This document shows, piece after piece, positions 30,582 through 39,628 of a stretch of DNA of 64,000 nucleotides (positions within the stretch are counted from its first letter, which is position 1; each line of letters opens with the position of its first letter). The DNA comes from Acidobacteriota bacterium (GTDB lineage Bacteria > Acidobacteriota > Vicinamibacteria > Vicinamibacterales > UBA823), in the NCBI GenBank assembly GCA_002730735.1, contig PCAU01000001.1, forward strand, positions 148,925 through 212,924, in the 5' to 3' direction. The position numbers and the translations under genes were made by a program. The notes below the pieces were generated by a model that was not told the DNA's origin, made no database searches, and was given only the letters and a program-made list of their open reading frames with translations.

Positions 30582-32047
30582 GTGCGCATTTACCGGCTCT
30601 CGTCGTTGTGGCTCCTCTTCTCGCTGCGGTCGTGGTGCCGCTGCTTGGCCGCCGTTCACCGGGTGCAGCACACCTGGTCACTCTGGCCGCTCTAGGCTTT
30701 ACGCTGGCGGCTTCAACCTTTTTGCTTTCGGTGGTCGTAGCCAACGGCGTATGGCGGTATGCATTTGCCGGGTGGGCGCCGCCGTGGGGGATCGAATACG
30801 TTCTTGATCCACTAAGCGCTGGGATGATGGTGCTTGTCAGCTTTCTTGCGCTGGCCACATCGATTTACGCGTGGTCCTACCTCTTTGCAAGCGACCCACA
30901 GCGAATCGGAATTTTCGATTCGCTCTATCTTTTGTTAGTGACCGGACTACTTGGAATCGTGGCGACCGGGGATCTTTTTAATCTTTACGTATTCTTGGAA
31001 ATCTCTGCCATTGCAGCCTACGCGTTGCTTTCCACTGGCGGTGATCGCGCGACAGTGGCGACGTTTCGCTACCTACTGATCGGAACGGTGGCCGCGTCGT
31101 GCTATTTATTAGGCGTTGGCTTTCTCTACGCACTGACGGGCACGTTGAACATGGCTGACCTTACGGCCCGTTTGGCAGACGTCGATGACTCAACGGCCAA
31201 GGCTGCAGGCATTGGTTTGATTGTTATTGGCTTGGCTATCAAGGCCGCACTCTTTCCGTTCCATGGCTGGCAACCTGATGTCTACACCTACGCTCCACCA
31301 CCCGTCACCGGCTTTGTAGCCGCGGTTATGACAAAGGTGAGCGCCTACGCTATTTTTCGGGTGCTTTACTTTACCCTCGGCGGTGAGCCGACGGCGGGCA
31401 GCGCCCTGGTGTTTCTCGGCTGGGCAGGAGTAATAGCGATCCTGGCGGGTGCTTGGTTGGCGCTATCGCAAACCGATATCCGCCGGATGTTGGCTTACTC
31501 CAGTGTTAGCCAGATGGGCTACATTTTTTTTGGGTTTTCACTCGGCTCCCCGATTGCGCTTGTCGGAGCACTCTTCCACGTGCTGAATCATGCTGTGGTG
31601 AAGGGATGCCTCTTCCTCGTGGTGGGTGGTGTGAGGTGGCGTACCGGGGCATCAAACGTTGCCGAGTTTGTCGGTATGGGCCGGCGATTACCGCTGAGCA
31701 TGTTGGCCTTTGCGGTGGCCGCTGTGTCGTTGGTCGGCTTACCGCCCACCGCTGGTTTCTTTAGTAAATGGTACCTATTACTCGGTGCATTTGAGGCAGA
31801 GGCATGGATTGGAGTGGGAGCGGTTGTGGTGAGCACGGGGCTGAGCGCTGTCTACTTCTTTCGGATTTTTGAACGAGCGTTCGTTGTAACTGACGACAAG
31901 CTGTCGTCAGTCCGGTCAAACGACCTGCCCGTTGGAATGCTAGGCCCTGCGTTGGTGCTGGCCGCGGTGGTGCTACTGCTGGGCCTGTTCCAACAGCCAC
32001 TCATCACACACGTGCTACAGCGCGCCCTGCCGATCGCCGTGTCCTAA
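30578..32047 (+). CDS. mrpD: Mrp-type antiporter subunit D, NuoL/M/N family (first copy)
   Basis: Large ion-translocating subunit (489 residues, about 14 helices), homologous to complex I subunits NuoL, M and N. The key charged residues are visible: Glu141 in V-F-L-E-I-S-A-I, Lys222 in L-A-I-K-A-A-L-F-P-F-H-G-W and Lys253 in A-V-M-T-K-V-S-A-Y. This is the first of three homologues in the cluster, and the next gene starts directly after its stop. Confidence 0.93.
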   Translation: MSAHLPALVVVAPLLAAVVVPLLGRRSPGAAHLVTLAALGFTLAASTFLLSVVVANGVWRYAFAGWAPPWGIEYVLDPLSAGMMVLVSFLALATSIYAWSYLFASDPQRIGIFDSLYLLLVTGLLGIVATGDLFNLYVFLEISAIAAYALLSTGGDRATVATFRYLLIGTVAASCYLLGVGFLYALTGTLNMADLTARLADVDDSTAKAAGIGLIVIGLAIKAALFPFHGWQPDVYTYAPPPVTGFVAAVMTKVSAYAIFRVLYFTLGGEPTAGSALVFLGWAGVIAILAGAWLALSQTDIRRMLAYSSVSQMGYIFFGFSLGSPIALVGALFHVLNHAVVKGCLFLVVGGVRWRTGASNVAEFVGMGRRLPLSMLAFAVAAVSLVGLPPTAGFFSKWYLLLGAFEAEAWIGVGAVVVSTGLSAVYFFRIFERAFVVTDDKLSSVRSNDLPVGMLGPALVLAAVVLLLGLFQQPLITHVLQRALPIAVS

Positions 32048-33532
32048 ATGGATTTAGCCCTTCGTCCACTCGCCGCCGTGCTCGTCTCGCTGCTTGCCGC
32101 GGTGCTGTTGCCGTTAGTGGGCAGGCGACCAACCGTCCGAGAGACCATTACCATCACGGCCGCCATCTTAAAACTTGCTCTCGTTTCGTCGATGTTACCG
32201 GCTGTGCTTGCCGGGCAAGGGGTCGAAGGCGTGTCCTTCGCACTTGGGATGGGGTTATCACTACAATTTCGAGTTGATGCCCTGGGGCTGCTCTTCGCTT
32301 TGACGGCATCAAGCCTTTGGTTGCTGACCTCGATTTATTCGATTGGTTATCTCCGAGCGACTACTTCGACACACCAAACATCGTATTATTCTGCCTTTGC
32401 GGTTTGTTTATCGGCGACGGTCGGCATCGCGTTTTCGGGCAACCTTCTGACCTTCTTCGTGTGCTACGAAGTGCTGACGCTAGCGACCTACCCGCTTGTT
32501 GTACACGGCCGCACGCCAGAGGCGCAGGCTGCTGGCCGTCGGTATCTTGTGTACACACTAGCCGCTGGCCAGGCACTACTCGTCGCGACCGTGTGGGCGG
32601 AGACTCTTGTACCGGGAAGCGAGTTTAGGCCAGGTGGTTTCCTCAATAGCCAAACATCAAGTCTGACCGTCTGGATGCTCTTCGTGCTTTTTGTTGTCGG
32701 TTGCGGCGTCAAAGCCGCAATCATGCCACTACACGGATGGCTGCCCGCAGCCATGGTTGCCCCAACGCCAGTGAGTGCCTTGTTACACGCTGTAGCTGTT
32801 GTGAAAGCGGGTGTTTTCGGCATCGTTCGAATGGTGGGCTACGTGTTTGGCCTCGACACCCTTCGTGCGACCGGTGCCGATACTGTGTTGATCATCTTCG
32901 CCGTAGCAACCATCTTGATCGCGTCCATAAGAGCGCTGGGCGAAGACCGTCTGAAACGCCGACTAGCCTACTCAACCATCGGACAACTCTCCTATATTGT
33001 GCTCGGTGCCGCGGTGGGGTCGGTGGCAGCGTTGACTGGCGCGATGTTTCACATTGCTGGTCATGGGTTCATGAAAATCACCATGTTCTTCTGTGCAGGA
33101 ACGGTGCACACGCAGGCTCATCGCGACGGTGTCAAAGGCTTAGACGGACTGGGTCGGCAAATGCCTGTGACAATGACTGCTTTTGCTATCGGCGCGTGTG
33201 GATTGGCCGGCGTACCCCTACTGGCTGGTTTTATCGCGAAGTGGAATCTTGGCGTAGGTGCGGTCGAGGTCGACCACTTACTACTGGTCGGCGTGCTCGT
33301 AGTAAGTGGACTGCTAAATGTTGCCTACTTCTTTCCTATTCTTTTCGATGCGTTCTTCAGAGCACCGACTAGCGACGTGCGCGAGGCCGGGTGGGCGATG
33401 GTCTTACCGCTTGGCGTGACGGCAGTAGTGGCGCTACTTCTCGGAGTCATACCGGATTTCGGCCTCCACTTTTTTACCTTAGCCCGCCTCGCCGCCGAGA
33501 GTGTGGTCACTGGTGCTGGAGTGCTGCAATGA
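32048..33532 (+). CDS. Mrp-type antiporter subunit D, NuoL/M/N family (second copy)
   Basis: Second large antiporter-like subunit (494 residues). It keeps Glu141 (F-V-C-Y-E-V-L-T-L), Lys222 (G-V-K-A-A-I-M-P-L-H-G-W-L-P-A-A) and Lys253 (A-V-V-K-A-G-V-F), so it is expected to translocate ions. It is clearly diverged from the first copy rather than a recent duplicate. The next small gene overlaps its stop by 4 bases (ATGA). Confidence 0.92.
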   Translation: MDLALRPLAAVLVSLLAAVLLPLVGRRPTVRETITITAAILKLALVSSMLPAVLAGQGVEGVSFALGMGLSLQFRVDALGLLFALTASSLWLLTSIYSIGYLRATTSTHQTSYYSAFAVCLSATVGIAFSGNLLTFFVCYEVLTLATYPLVVHGRTPEAQAAGRRYLVYTLAAGQALLVATVWAETLVPGSEFRPGGFLNSQTSSLTVWMLFVLFVVGCGVKAAIMPLHGWLPAAMVAPTPVSALLHAVAVVKAGVFGIVRMVGYVFGLDTLRATGADTVLIIFAVATILIASIRALGEDRLKRRLAYSTIGQLSYIVLGAAVGSVAALTGAMFHIAGHGFMKITMFFCAGTVHTQAHRDGVKGLDGLGRQMPVTMTAFAIGACGLAGVPLLAGFIAKWNLGVGAVEVDHLLLVGVLVVSGLLNVAYFFPILFDAFFRAPTSDVREAGWAMVLPLGVTAVVALLLGVIPDFGLHFFTLARLAAESVVTGAGVLQ

Positions 33533-33756
33533 CGACACGTCAAGTGTTTGGCGCGATGACGGTGTGCACGGTTGGTCTTATCGCCATCGAAATCGCCATC
33601 GTGCAAGAAGTGCACGGCGGGTGGTGGCACCGTGTTGCAGGGTTCGACTTATTGGCTGGCTTCACCGGTTGCCTAGCGTTAATTTGGGGAGCCAAGGCGT
33701 TGGGTCGATTGGGGCTGCAACGGTCTGAGCACGAACATCCTGAGACTGAGCCCTAA
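33529..33756 (+). CDS. Small two-helix membrane protein in the antiporter cluster
   Basis: 75 residues from ATG 33529, which overlaps the preceding stop (ATGA). Two hydrophobic segments (about 6-26 and 38-56) are separated by H-G-G-W-W-H-R, and the tail is charged, ending E-H-E-H-P-E-T-E-P. Its own stop overlaps the next gene by one base. The tight coupling on both sides suggests a subunit or assembly factor of the complex. I do not recognise the family. Confidence 0.75.
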   Translation: MTTRQVFGAMTVCTVGLIAIEIAIVQEVHGGWWHRVAGFDLLAGFTGCLALIWGAKALGRLGLQRSEHEHPETEP

Positions 33757-35477
33757 TGATGACGCTCCCACATCCAGCGCTTGTGTTGATTGTCGCCGCC
33801 TCGTTCGCGGCGCTCACTCGCGGTCGAGCGCGCCAGGTGGGCTTAGTGCTGGCGACCCTCGCCGCACTGATCGCTGCGTTTGCATTGCCCGACGGTGACC
33901 GTGGTGTTGTCGAGCTCACTGGCCAAGGCCTCGTCCTGCTGAGAGTTGATCCAGTCAGCCGTTTCTTTGGCTTGATTTTCACGGCGATTGCGTTCATCGG
34001 CACTATTTACGGCCTCCACATTGATCGCGGCGGTGAGCACTTCACAAAGCTAATCTATGCTGCGGGCGCGCTTACCGTTATCTATGCGGGCGATTGGCTC
34101 ACCGTGTTTGCAGGCTGGGAGTTAATGGCCGTTACGTCACTAGCACTCATTTGGTTCGGTGGAACGACGCGCGCGCGAATGGCCGGGCTCCGGTACATTT
34201 ATGTGCACTTGACCGGCGGCTCGTTGCTTTTTTCAGGGATTGCACTGCTGTGGGCAAGCGGCGGTGAACTCACACTCACACGGCTGTCCCCTGGTACTGG
34301 CCTAGCCTCCGGCTTGATTCTCGCTGGCGTGCTTGTGAATGCCGCCGTGCCGCCCGTGCACGCTTGGTTGACCGATGCTTATCCCGAAGCCTCGGTCACA
34401 GGAACAGTCTTTCTGAGTGCATTCACGACGAAAACAGCCGTCTATCTGCTGATTCGCGTGTTTCCCGGAACCGAGGCTCTCATGTGGGCTGGCGCGATCA
34501 TGGCGGTCTACGGTGCTCTGTTTGCCGTGCTTGAAAACGACATTCGGCGGTTGCTCTCGTACCACATCATCAGTCAGGTCGGCTACATGGTGGCTGGCGT
34601 TGGCATGGGTACTGCACTCGCTGTTAACGGTGCGGCCGCCCACGCGTTCTCACACATTCTGTATAAGGCGCTCTTGCTCATGGGGGCAGGTGCCGTCTTA
34701 CAAGCGACCGGACGGAACAAACTAACCGAGTTGGGTGGCCTTGCACGTTCAATGCCTGGCGTTACGATGCTTTACCTGATTGGCGCCTGCTCGATATCTG
34801 GCGTGCCGTTGTTTAGTGGCTTTGTCAGTAAATCGCTGATTGTGTCGGCCGCGTCAGAGCATGGCCACGTAATGGTCGAATGGCTGCTGATCGTGGCCAG
34901 TGTCGGCACGTTCCTCCATACCGGACTGAAACTCCCCTATTTCACGTTTTTTGGACCGGACCGTGGCCTCAAGCCGACCCGTCTTCCACGGAACATGGTG
35001 GTCGCGATGGGATTGGCGGCGGCAGCCTGCATTGGGATCGGCGTGATACCCGACTGGTTGTACGCGCGGCTTCCAGTGCCGGAGGTCTCCTATGCACCGT
35101 ACACTTTTGACCATGTGTTATCGACATTACAGCTCCTGATCGGTACCGGAGTGGCGTTCTGGCTAGCACGGCAGTCACTGGGCGGTACACCAACAGTGAC
35201 CCTCGATACCGACCGGCTGTGGCGGCGCCCGGTCTGGATGTTAGTCACCTGTCTGGTCAACGGTGTTGCGATGGCCGGACAGCGCTGGCGGTTTGGCACA
35301 CTTGCTGTCGCCGAACGAGTTGCGGTGACCCTACAAAGCCCATTCCACGTGGCCCGGCCAGGGATGTTACCCTACGACGCGGATCGACATCGCTTGCCGA
35401 TCGGTGCGAATGTCGTCTGGATTGCGGTCGGGTTCGTAGCGCTCATGTTAGCCATTTGGCAGCTGACTGGCGTGTGA
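33756..35477 (+). CDS. Antiporter-like membrane subunit, NuoL/M/N family (third copy)
   Basis: 573-residue membrane protein with about 14 helices plus a longer C-terminal part. Glu122 (F-A-G-W-E-L-M-A-V) and the second lysine, Lys226 (S-A-F-T-T-K-T-A-V-Y), are conserved, but the central lysine of the G-x-x-K-A-A-x-x-P-x-H-x-W motif is Asn195 (V-L-V-N-A-A-V-P-P-V-H-A-W). Possible roles are a variant ion channel or a structural end unit. It is the last gene of the cluster and converges with pcrA, only 12 bases away. Confidence 0.9.
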   Translation: MMTLPHPALVLIVAASFAALTRGRARQVGLVLATLAALIAAFALPDGDRGVVELTGQGLVLLRVDPVSRFFGLIFTAIAFIGTIYGLHIDRGGEHFTKLIYAAGALTVIYAGDWLTVFAGWELMAVTSLALIWFGGTTRARMAGLRYIYVHLTGGSLLFSGIALLWASGGELTLTRLSPGTGLASGLILAGVLVNAAVPPVHAWLTDAYPEASVTGTVFLSAFTTKTAVYLLIRVFPGTEALMWAGAIMAVYGALFAVLENDIRRLLSYHIISQVGYMVAGVGMGTALAVNGAAAHAFSHILYKALLLMGAGAVLQATGRNKLTELGGLARSMPGVTMLYLIGACSISGVPLFSGFVSKSLIVSAASEHGHVMVEWLLIVASVGTFLHTGLKLPYFTFFGPDRGLKPTRLPRNMVVAMGLAAAACIGIGVIPDWLYARLPVPEVSYAPYTFDHVLSTLQLLIGTGVAFWLARQSLGGTPTVTLDTDRLWRRPVWMLVTCLVNGVAMAGQRWRFGTLAVAERVAVTLQSPFHVARPGMLPYDADRHRLPIGANVVWIAVGFVALMLAIWQLTGV

Positions 35478-35489
35478 CCCAACCACCAA

Positions 35490-37763
35490 TCAGGCGAGAG
35501 TCAGCTTGGCGTACTTGGCTAAGAGTTTTTTCTGCCCAACCGTCCTGAATCTCACTGTCAGCTTAGCGTCGTCGCGTGAAGGTTCGACCGCGACGACGAT
35601 GCCAACCCCAAATTGCGGATGCCGGACTTGGGTGCCGGGTCCGACAGCGCTAAGAGATTGGTCTTCATCTTCGTATGCGTAAGTTGAGTCGACCGTCTCT
35701 TCACCAGACTGGAACTGTCTCGAGCGTCCACCACGAGAGAAGCCTTCCGAAGGCCGGTTGGTGCTGCGCAACTTGTCCCGGGATGATGTGCGTAGCGATG
35801 ATGCAAGGTGGTCGACGAGTTCGGCTGGCACCTCGTCAATGAATCGTGACGGGTCACTCGGTTGGTATTCACCAAACACGCGTCGCCGAGCCGAACCGGT
35901 AAGGACGAGCCGCTCCTGTGCCCGGGTTATCCCCACGTAACAAAGCCGTCGTTCTTCTTCCAACTCCTCTTCGTCGTCGCATGAGCGGGAATGTGGAAAT
36001 AGCCCTTCTTCAAGACCGGCAATGATGACAGTCGGAAATTCAAGCCCTTTGGAGGCGTGGAGCGTCATTAAAGACACACACGCACTTTTGTCACCCTCAA
36101 CCTCGTCAGTTTCCGACAATAACGACAATCTGTCGACGAAGCCTGCGAGTGACGGCTCGACGTCCGCAGTTTCGTATTCGCGTGCAGCTGAGACGAGTTC
36201 GTGAAGATTTTCGATTCTCGCTTGCGCTTCTTCGCTTCGTTCGTCCTGTAGGTCTTGAAGGTAGCCGGAGTGATCGAGAACGCCCTCGATGGTTGCCGAG
36301 GCCGTTTGGGTCCTCGCGACGGTGCTGATGTGTTCAACGAGCTTTCGAAACACAGACAAACTGCTCAGGGCACGGGTCGGGACGAGCTGTTTGTCCACTA
36401 CCTGGATGATGCGTGTCCACAGCGACGGTGGTGGCGTTACCTTTTCTGGGACATCTAGCAGCGGGGTTTCTTCACCACTGGTGGGGTTCATCTGGTCCAG
36501 TGTATTCATGACGCCTTTGCCGATTCCCCGCGTAGGAACATTGATCACTCGGCGCAGGCTGACATCATCGTGCGGATTGATCGCTAGCTTGAGATAGGCC
36601 AGCGTGTCCTTAATCTCCTTCCGCTCGTAGAAGCGAACACCACCGACCATTTGATAGGCCACCCCGAGGCGGAGTAGCGCATCCTCGACCGCCCGCGACT
36701 GCGCATTAGTGCGGTAGAGAATGGCTATTTCGGCGCCGGCCTCAGTTGAGGCACCTGCTGTGGAAGCGATGAAAGCAGCCTCCTCCAGCTCGTCGCTCCC
36801 CCGGAAGTAATTGATTCGCGCCCCGCCCTCTTGCTCGGTCCATAGTCGTTTTTCCTTCCTGTTACGGTTCTGGCGGATGACGGCTGACGCCGCGTCGAGA
36901 ATGATTTGCGTTGAACGATAGTTTCGTTCGAGGCGGACGATTGTTGTTTCGGGAAAGTCTTCCTCAAAATCAAGGATGTTACGGAGATCGGCGCCCCGCC
37001 ATTTGTAGATCGACTGGTCGGGGTCGCCCACGACACACAGGTTACGATGCTTCTCGGCCAGCTGACGGACCAGCAGGTATTGCGGGCGGTTGGTGTCCTG
37101 ATATTCGTCTACCAGAATGTATCGGAACTGCTCGGCGTATTTTGTTCTCACCCGACCGGACCTCTCGAACAGCTCAACTGTTTTGAGGAGCAAGTCATCA
37201 AAGTCAAGCGCGCTTGCGTCGGCCAGTGCGCGCACGTATCGCCTATAGATCTGAGCCACGCGTTCCTCGAACGGCCCCCACCCGCCCTCGGCCACCTCGT
37301 CAGGGCCCTGCATCCGATTCTTGGCCGAGCTGATTCGCCCGAGCGCAGCTCTTGGCGCTACCAACTTGTCATCGAAGCCCAAGTCTCGGATTATCTTCTT
37401 GACCAAGGTGAGTTGATCACTTGAGTCATAGATAACGAAGTCGCGTGACAAACCAAGCTCCGGAGCCTCGCGGCGTAACAAGCGGGCGCACAGCGAATGA
37501 AAGGTCGAAATCCAGAGCCTCTTGTGGGCGACACCAAGGAGACCCTCGACACGCTCGCGCATCTCTTGGGCGGCCTTGTTTGTAAAGGTGACTGCCAGGA
37601 CGTGCTCTGGCTTGGCGTGACCATCGCCGATCACATACGCGAGGCGTGACGCGATGACGCGAGTCTTTCCCGACCCTGCTCCTGCCAAGATTAACAACGG
37701 GCCGTTCAGTTTTAGTACGGCGTCACGCTGTTCAGGATTCAGCTGCGAGAGAAAGTCCGTCAT
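35490..37763 (-). CDS. pcrA: ATP-dependent DNA helicase PcrA/UvrD
   Basis: Superfamily 1A 3'-5' helicase in nucleotide-excision repair and in removing recombinase filaments. Motif I A-G-A-G-S-G-K-T (about residues 27-34), T-F-T-N-K-A-A, V-D-E-Y-Q-D-T-N and V-G-D-P-D-Q-S-I-Y-K-W-R-G-A are present, with A-S-K-G-L-E-F and V-G-I-T-R-A at the C-terminal half. A C-terminal Tudor-like domain, G-T-Q-V-R-H-P-Q-F-G-V-G, supports PcrA/UvrD over Rep. Length 757. Its ATG overlaps the glmS stop by 4 bases. Confidence 0.96.
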   Translation of the reverse strand: MTDFLSQLNPEQRDAVLKLNGPLLILAGAGSGKTRVIASRLAYVIGDGHAKPEHVLAVTFTNKAAQEMRERVEGLLGVAHKRLWISTFHSLCARLLRREAPELGLSRDFVIYDSSDQLTLVKKIIRDLGFDDKLVAPRAALGRISSAKNRMQGPDEVAEGGWGPFEERVAQIYRRYVRALADASALDFDDLLLKTVELFERSGRVRTKYAEQFRYILVDEYQDTNRPQYLLVRQLAEKHRNLCVVGDPDQSIYKWRGADLRNILDFEEDFPETTIVRLERNYRSTQIILDAASAVIRQNRNRKEKRLWTEQEGGARINYFRGSDELEEAAFIASTAGASTEAGAEIAILYRTNAQSRAVEDALLRLGVAYQMVGGVRFYERKEIKDTLAYLKLAINPHDDVSLRRVINVPTRGIGKGVMNTLDQMNPTSGEETPLLDVPEKVTPPPSLWTRIIQVVDKQLVPTRALSSLSVFRKLVEHISTVARTQTASATIEGVLDHSGYLQDLQDERSEEAQARIENLHELVSAAREYETADVEPSLAGFVDRLSLLSETDEVEGDKSACVSLMTLHASKGLEFPTVIIAGLEEGLFPHSRSCDDEEELEEERRLCYVGITRAQERLVLTGSARRRVFGEYQPSDPSRFIDEVPAELVDHLASSLRTSSRDKLRSTNRPSEGFSRGGRSRQFQSGEETVDSTYAYEDEDQSLSAVGPGTQVRHPQFGVGIVVAVEPSRDDAKLTVRFRTVGQKKLLAKYAKLTLA

Positions 37764-39604
37764 TCGACGGTGACGCTCTTGGCGAGGTTGCGAGGTTGGT
37801 CGACGTCACAGCCTCGGCGGACAGCGATGTGGTAGGCAAGGAGTTGCAACGGCACGACCATCAGCACGGGCGTCAGTAATGGGTGTGTGCTGGGGACCGT
37901 TAGGATGTGGTCGTTCGACCGGTCGAGCATTTGACCAAGCACGTTCGGTTCACCATCGGTCAAGGCGATAATCGCGCCGCCGCGAGCCTTGGCCTCGGCG
38001 ATATTGCTCGTCATTTTCTCGAAAACGTGATCATGCGGCGCCAGAGCGACAACTGGAACGTTCTCTTCGATGAGCGCAATCGGCCCATGCTTCATCTCAC
38101 CAGCTGGGTAGCCTTCTGCGTGAATATACGAGATTTCTTTCAGCTTGAGTGCGCCCTCTAATGCGATCGGGTAATTAATGCCGCGGCCGATGTAGAGAAA
38201 GTCCGACTGCTCATAGAACCGGCCCGCAAGTTGCTCAATAATCGGATTCAGCTTGAGCGTTTCCTCAACGAGTCGGGGCAGTTGCGCGAGAGCCTGAAGA
38301 TGCGGTCGTGCAGCTTCTGACGTCAGGGTCCCCCGCAGGCGCGCTAAGTGTAACGCCAGTAAATGTAGTGCGATCAGCTGGGAGGTGAAGGCCTTGGTTG
38401 ATGCCACCCCGATCTCTGGACCGGCGTGGGTGTAAACCGTGCCTTCGGCCTCGCGTGTCACCATGCTGCCGACGACGTTACAAATCGCGATGGTATGTGC
38501 ACCCCGGTCTCTGGCCTCGCGGAGCGCGGCCAGCGTGTCGGCCGTTTCACCGGATTGAGTGATGACAACGGTCAAGCTCCGACTGTCGATGATCGGGTCG
38601 CGATACCTGGATTCCGAGCCATAGTCGACATCGACAGGGAGGCGTGCGAGTTGCTCGAAGAGAAACTTCCCGACGAGGCCTGCGTGCCAGGAGGTGCCGC
38701 AGGCCACGATCGCGACACGGTCGATGGTTCGGAGGATATCCTCCGAAATGCCGAGCTCGCCAGGAAAAACATCGCCAGTTTCTAGGGAGGTCCGTCCGAG
38801 CAAGGTTTCTTGGATCCCGTCGGGCTGTTCGAAGATCTCCTTCTGCATGAAGTGCTTGTAGCCAGCTTTTTCGGCCATCACGGCGTCCCAGGCGACGTGC
38901 TGTGGTTTGAGTGCGCGCGGGTTCCCCTCAAAATCTGTAAACGTTGCTCCATCACGTCGCACGACTGCCATCTCGTGATCGCCTAAAAAGATGACATCCC
39001 GAGTATGGCTAAGCACGCCAGGAATGTCCGACGCCACTAGGTATTCCCCGTCGCCCACGCCGATGACAATCGGAGGCCCACTACGGGCAGCAACGATGGT
39101 GCCGGGGTCGTCAACCGAGATGAGCACCAGAGCGAACAGACCACGGAGAGCCGAGAGGGATCGTTGCACCGCAGCTGCAAGACCGTCATCGCGCATTTCG
39201 CTCTCCACTAGGTGCGCGATCGTCTCAGTGTCAGTCTCACTAACGAACGTGTGCCCATCCCGCTCGAGTTTCTGCTTCAGTTCGAGGTAATTTTCGATGA
39301 TGCCGTTATGGACAACTACCAGCCGGCTCTTACAATCGACATGCGGATGGGCGTTCTCTTCGGTCGGTCGCCCGTGCGTCGCCCATCGGGTATGTCCCAA
39401 GCCGTAGTCCCCGTTGGCGGACTCCAGATTGAGGGTCTCTTCAAAGTGTGCCAATTTCCCGGCTGAGCGCTGGCGTTCAAGCTTCCCTTCACGGACCAAT
39501 GCAATTCCCGCGGAATCGTAACCGCGGTACTCCAGCCGCCGCAGCCCGTCGAGAATCACAGGCAGAGCAGGTTTTGAGCCAACGTAGCCGATAATGCCGC
39601 ACAT
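37760..39604 (-). CDS. glmS: Glutamine-fructose-6-phosphate aminotransferase (isomerizing) GlmS
   Basis: Makes glucosamine-6-phosphate from fructose-6-phosphate and glutamine, the first step to UDP-GlcNAc. The N-terminal glutaminase begins M-C-G-I-I-G-Y-V-G with catalytic Cys2; two SIS domains follow (A-C-G-T-S-W-H-A-G and later), and the C terminus ends N-L-A-K-S-V-T-V-E as is usual. Length 614. Only 24 bases separate it from glmU, so there is no room for a glmS ribozyme. Confidence 0.97.
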   Translation of the reverse strand: MCGIIGYVGSKPALPVILDGLRRLEYRGYDSAGIALVREGKLERQRSAGKLAHFEETLNLESANGDYGLGHTRWATHGRPTEENAHPHVDCKSRLVVVHNGIIENYLELKQKLERDGHTFVSETDTETIAHLVESEMRDDGLAAAVQRSLSALRGLFALVLISVDDPGTIVAARSGPPIVIGVGDGEYLVASDIPGVLSHTRDVIFLGDHEMAVVRRDGATFTDFEGNPRALKPQHVAWDAVMAEKAGYKHFMQKEIFEQPDGIQETLLGRTSLETGDVFPGELGISEDILRTIDRVAIVACGTSWHAGLVGKFLFEQLARLPVDVDYGSESRYRDPIIDSRSLTVVITQSGETADTLAALREARDRGAHTIAICNVVGSMVTREAEGTVYTHAGPEIGVASTKAFTSQLIALHLLALHLARLRGTLTSEAARPHLQALAQLPRLVEETLKLNPIIEQLAGRFYEQSDFLYIGRGINYPIALEGALKLKEISYIHAEGYPAGEMKHGPIALIEENVPVVALAPHDHVFEKMTSNIAEAKARGGAIIALTDGEPNVLGQMLDRSNDHILTVPSTHPLLTPVLMVVPLQLLAYHIAVRRGCDVDQPRNLAKSVTVE

Positions 39605-39628
39605 GGCAGATCTCTGGGCACTACGGCG

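Noticed and set aside
32701-33372. 223-codon plus-strand frame inside the second NuoL-like gene
   Set aside because: Cys/Arg-rich frame-shifted shadow of a conserved membrane protein; no start context.
39605-39628. glmS ribozyme upstream of glmS
   Set aside because: Only 24 bases lie between glmU and glmS, far too short for the ribozyme.
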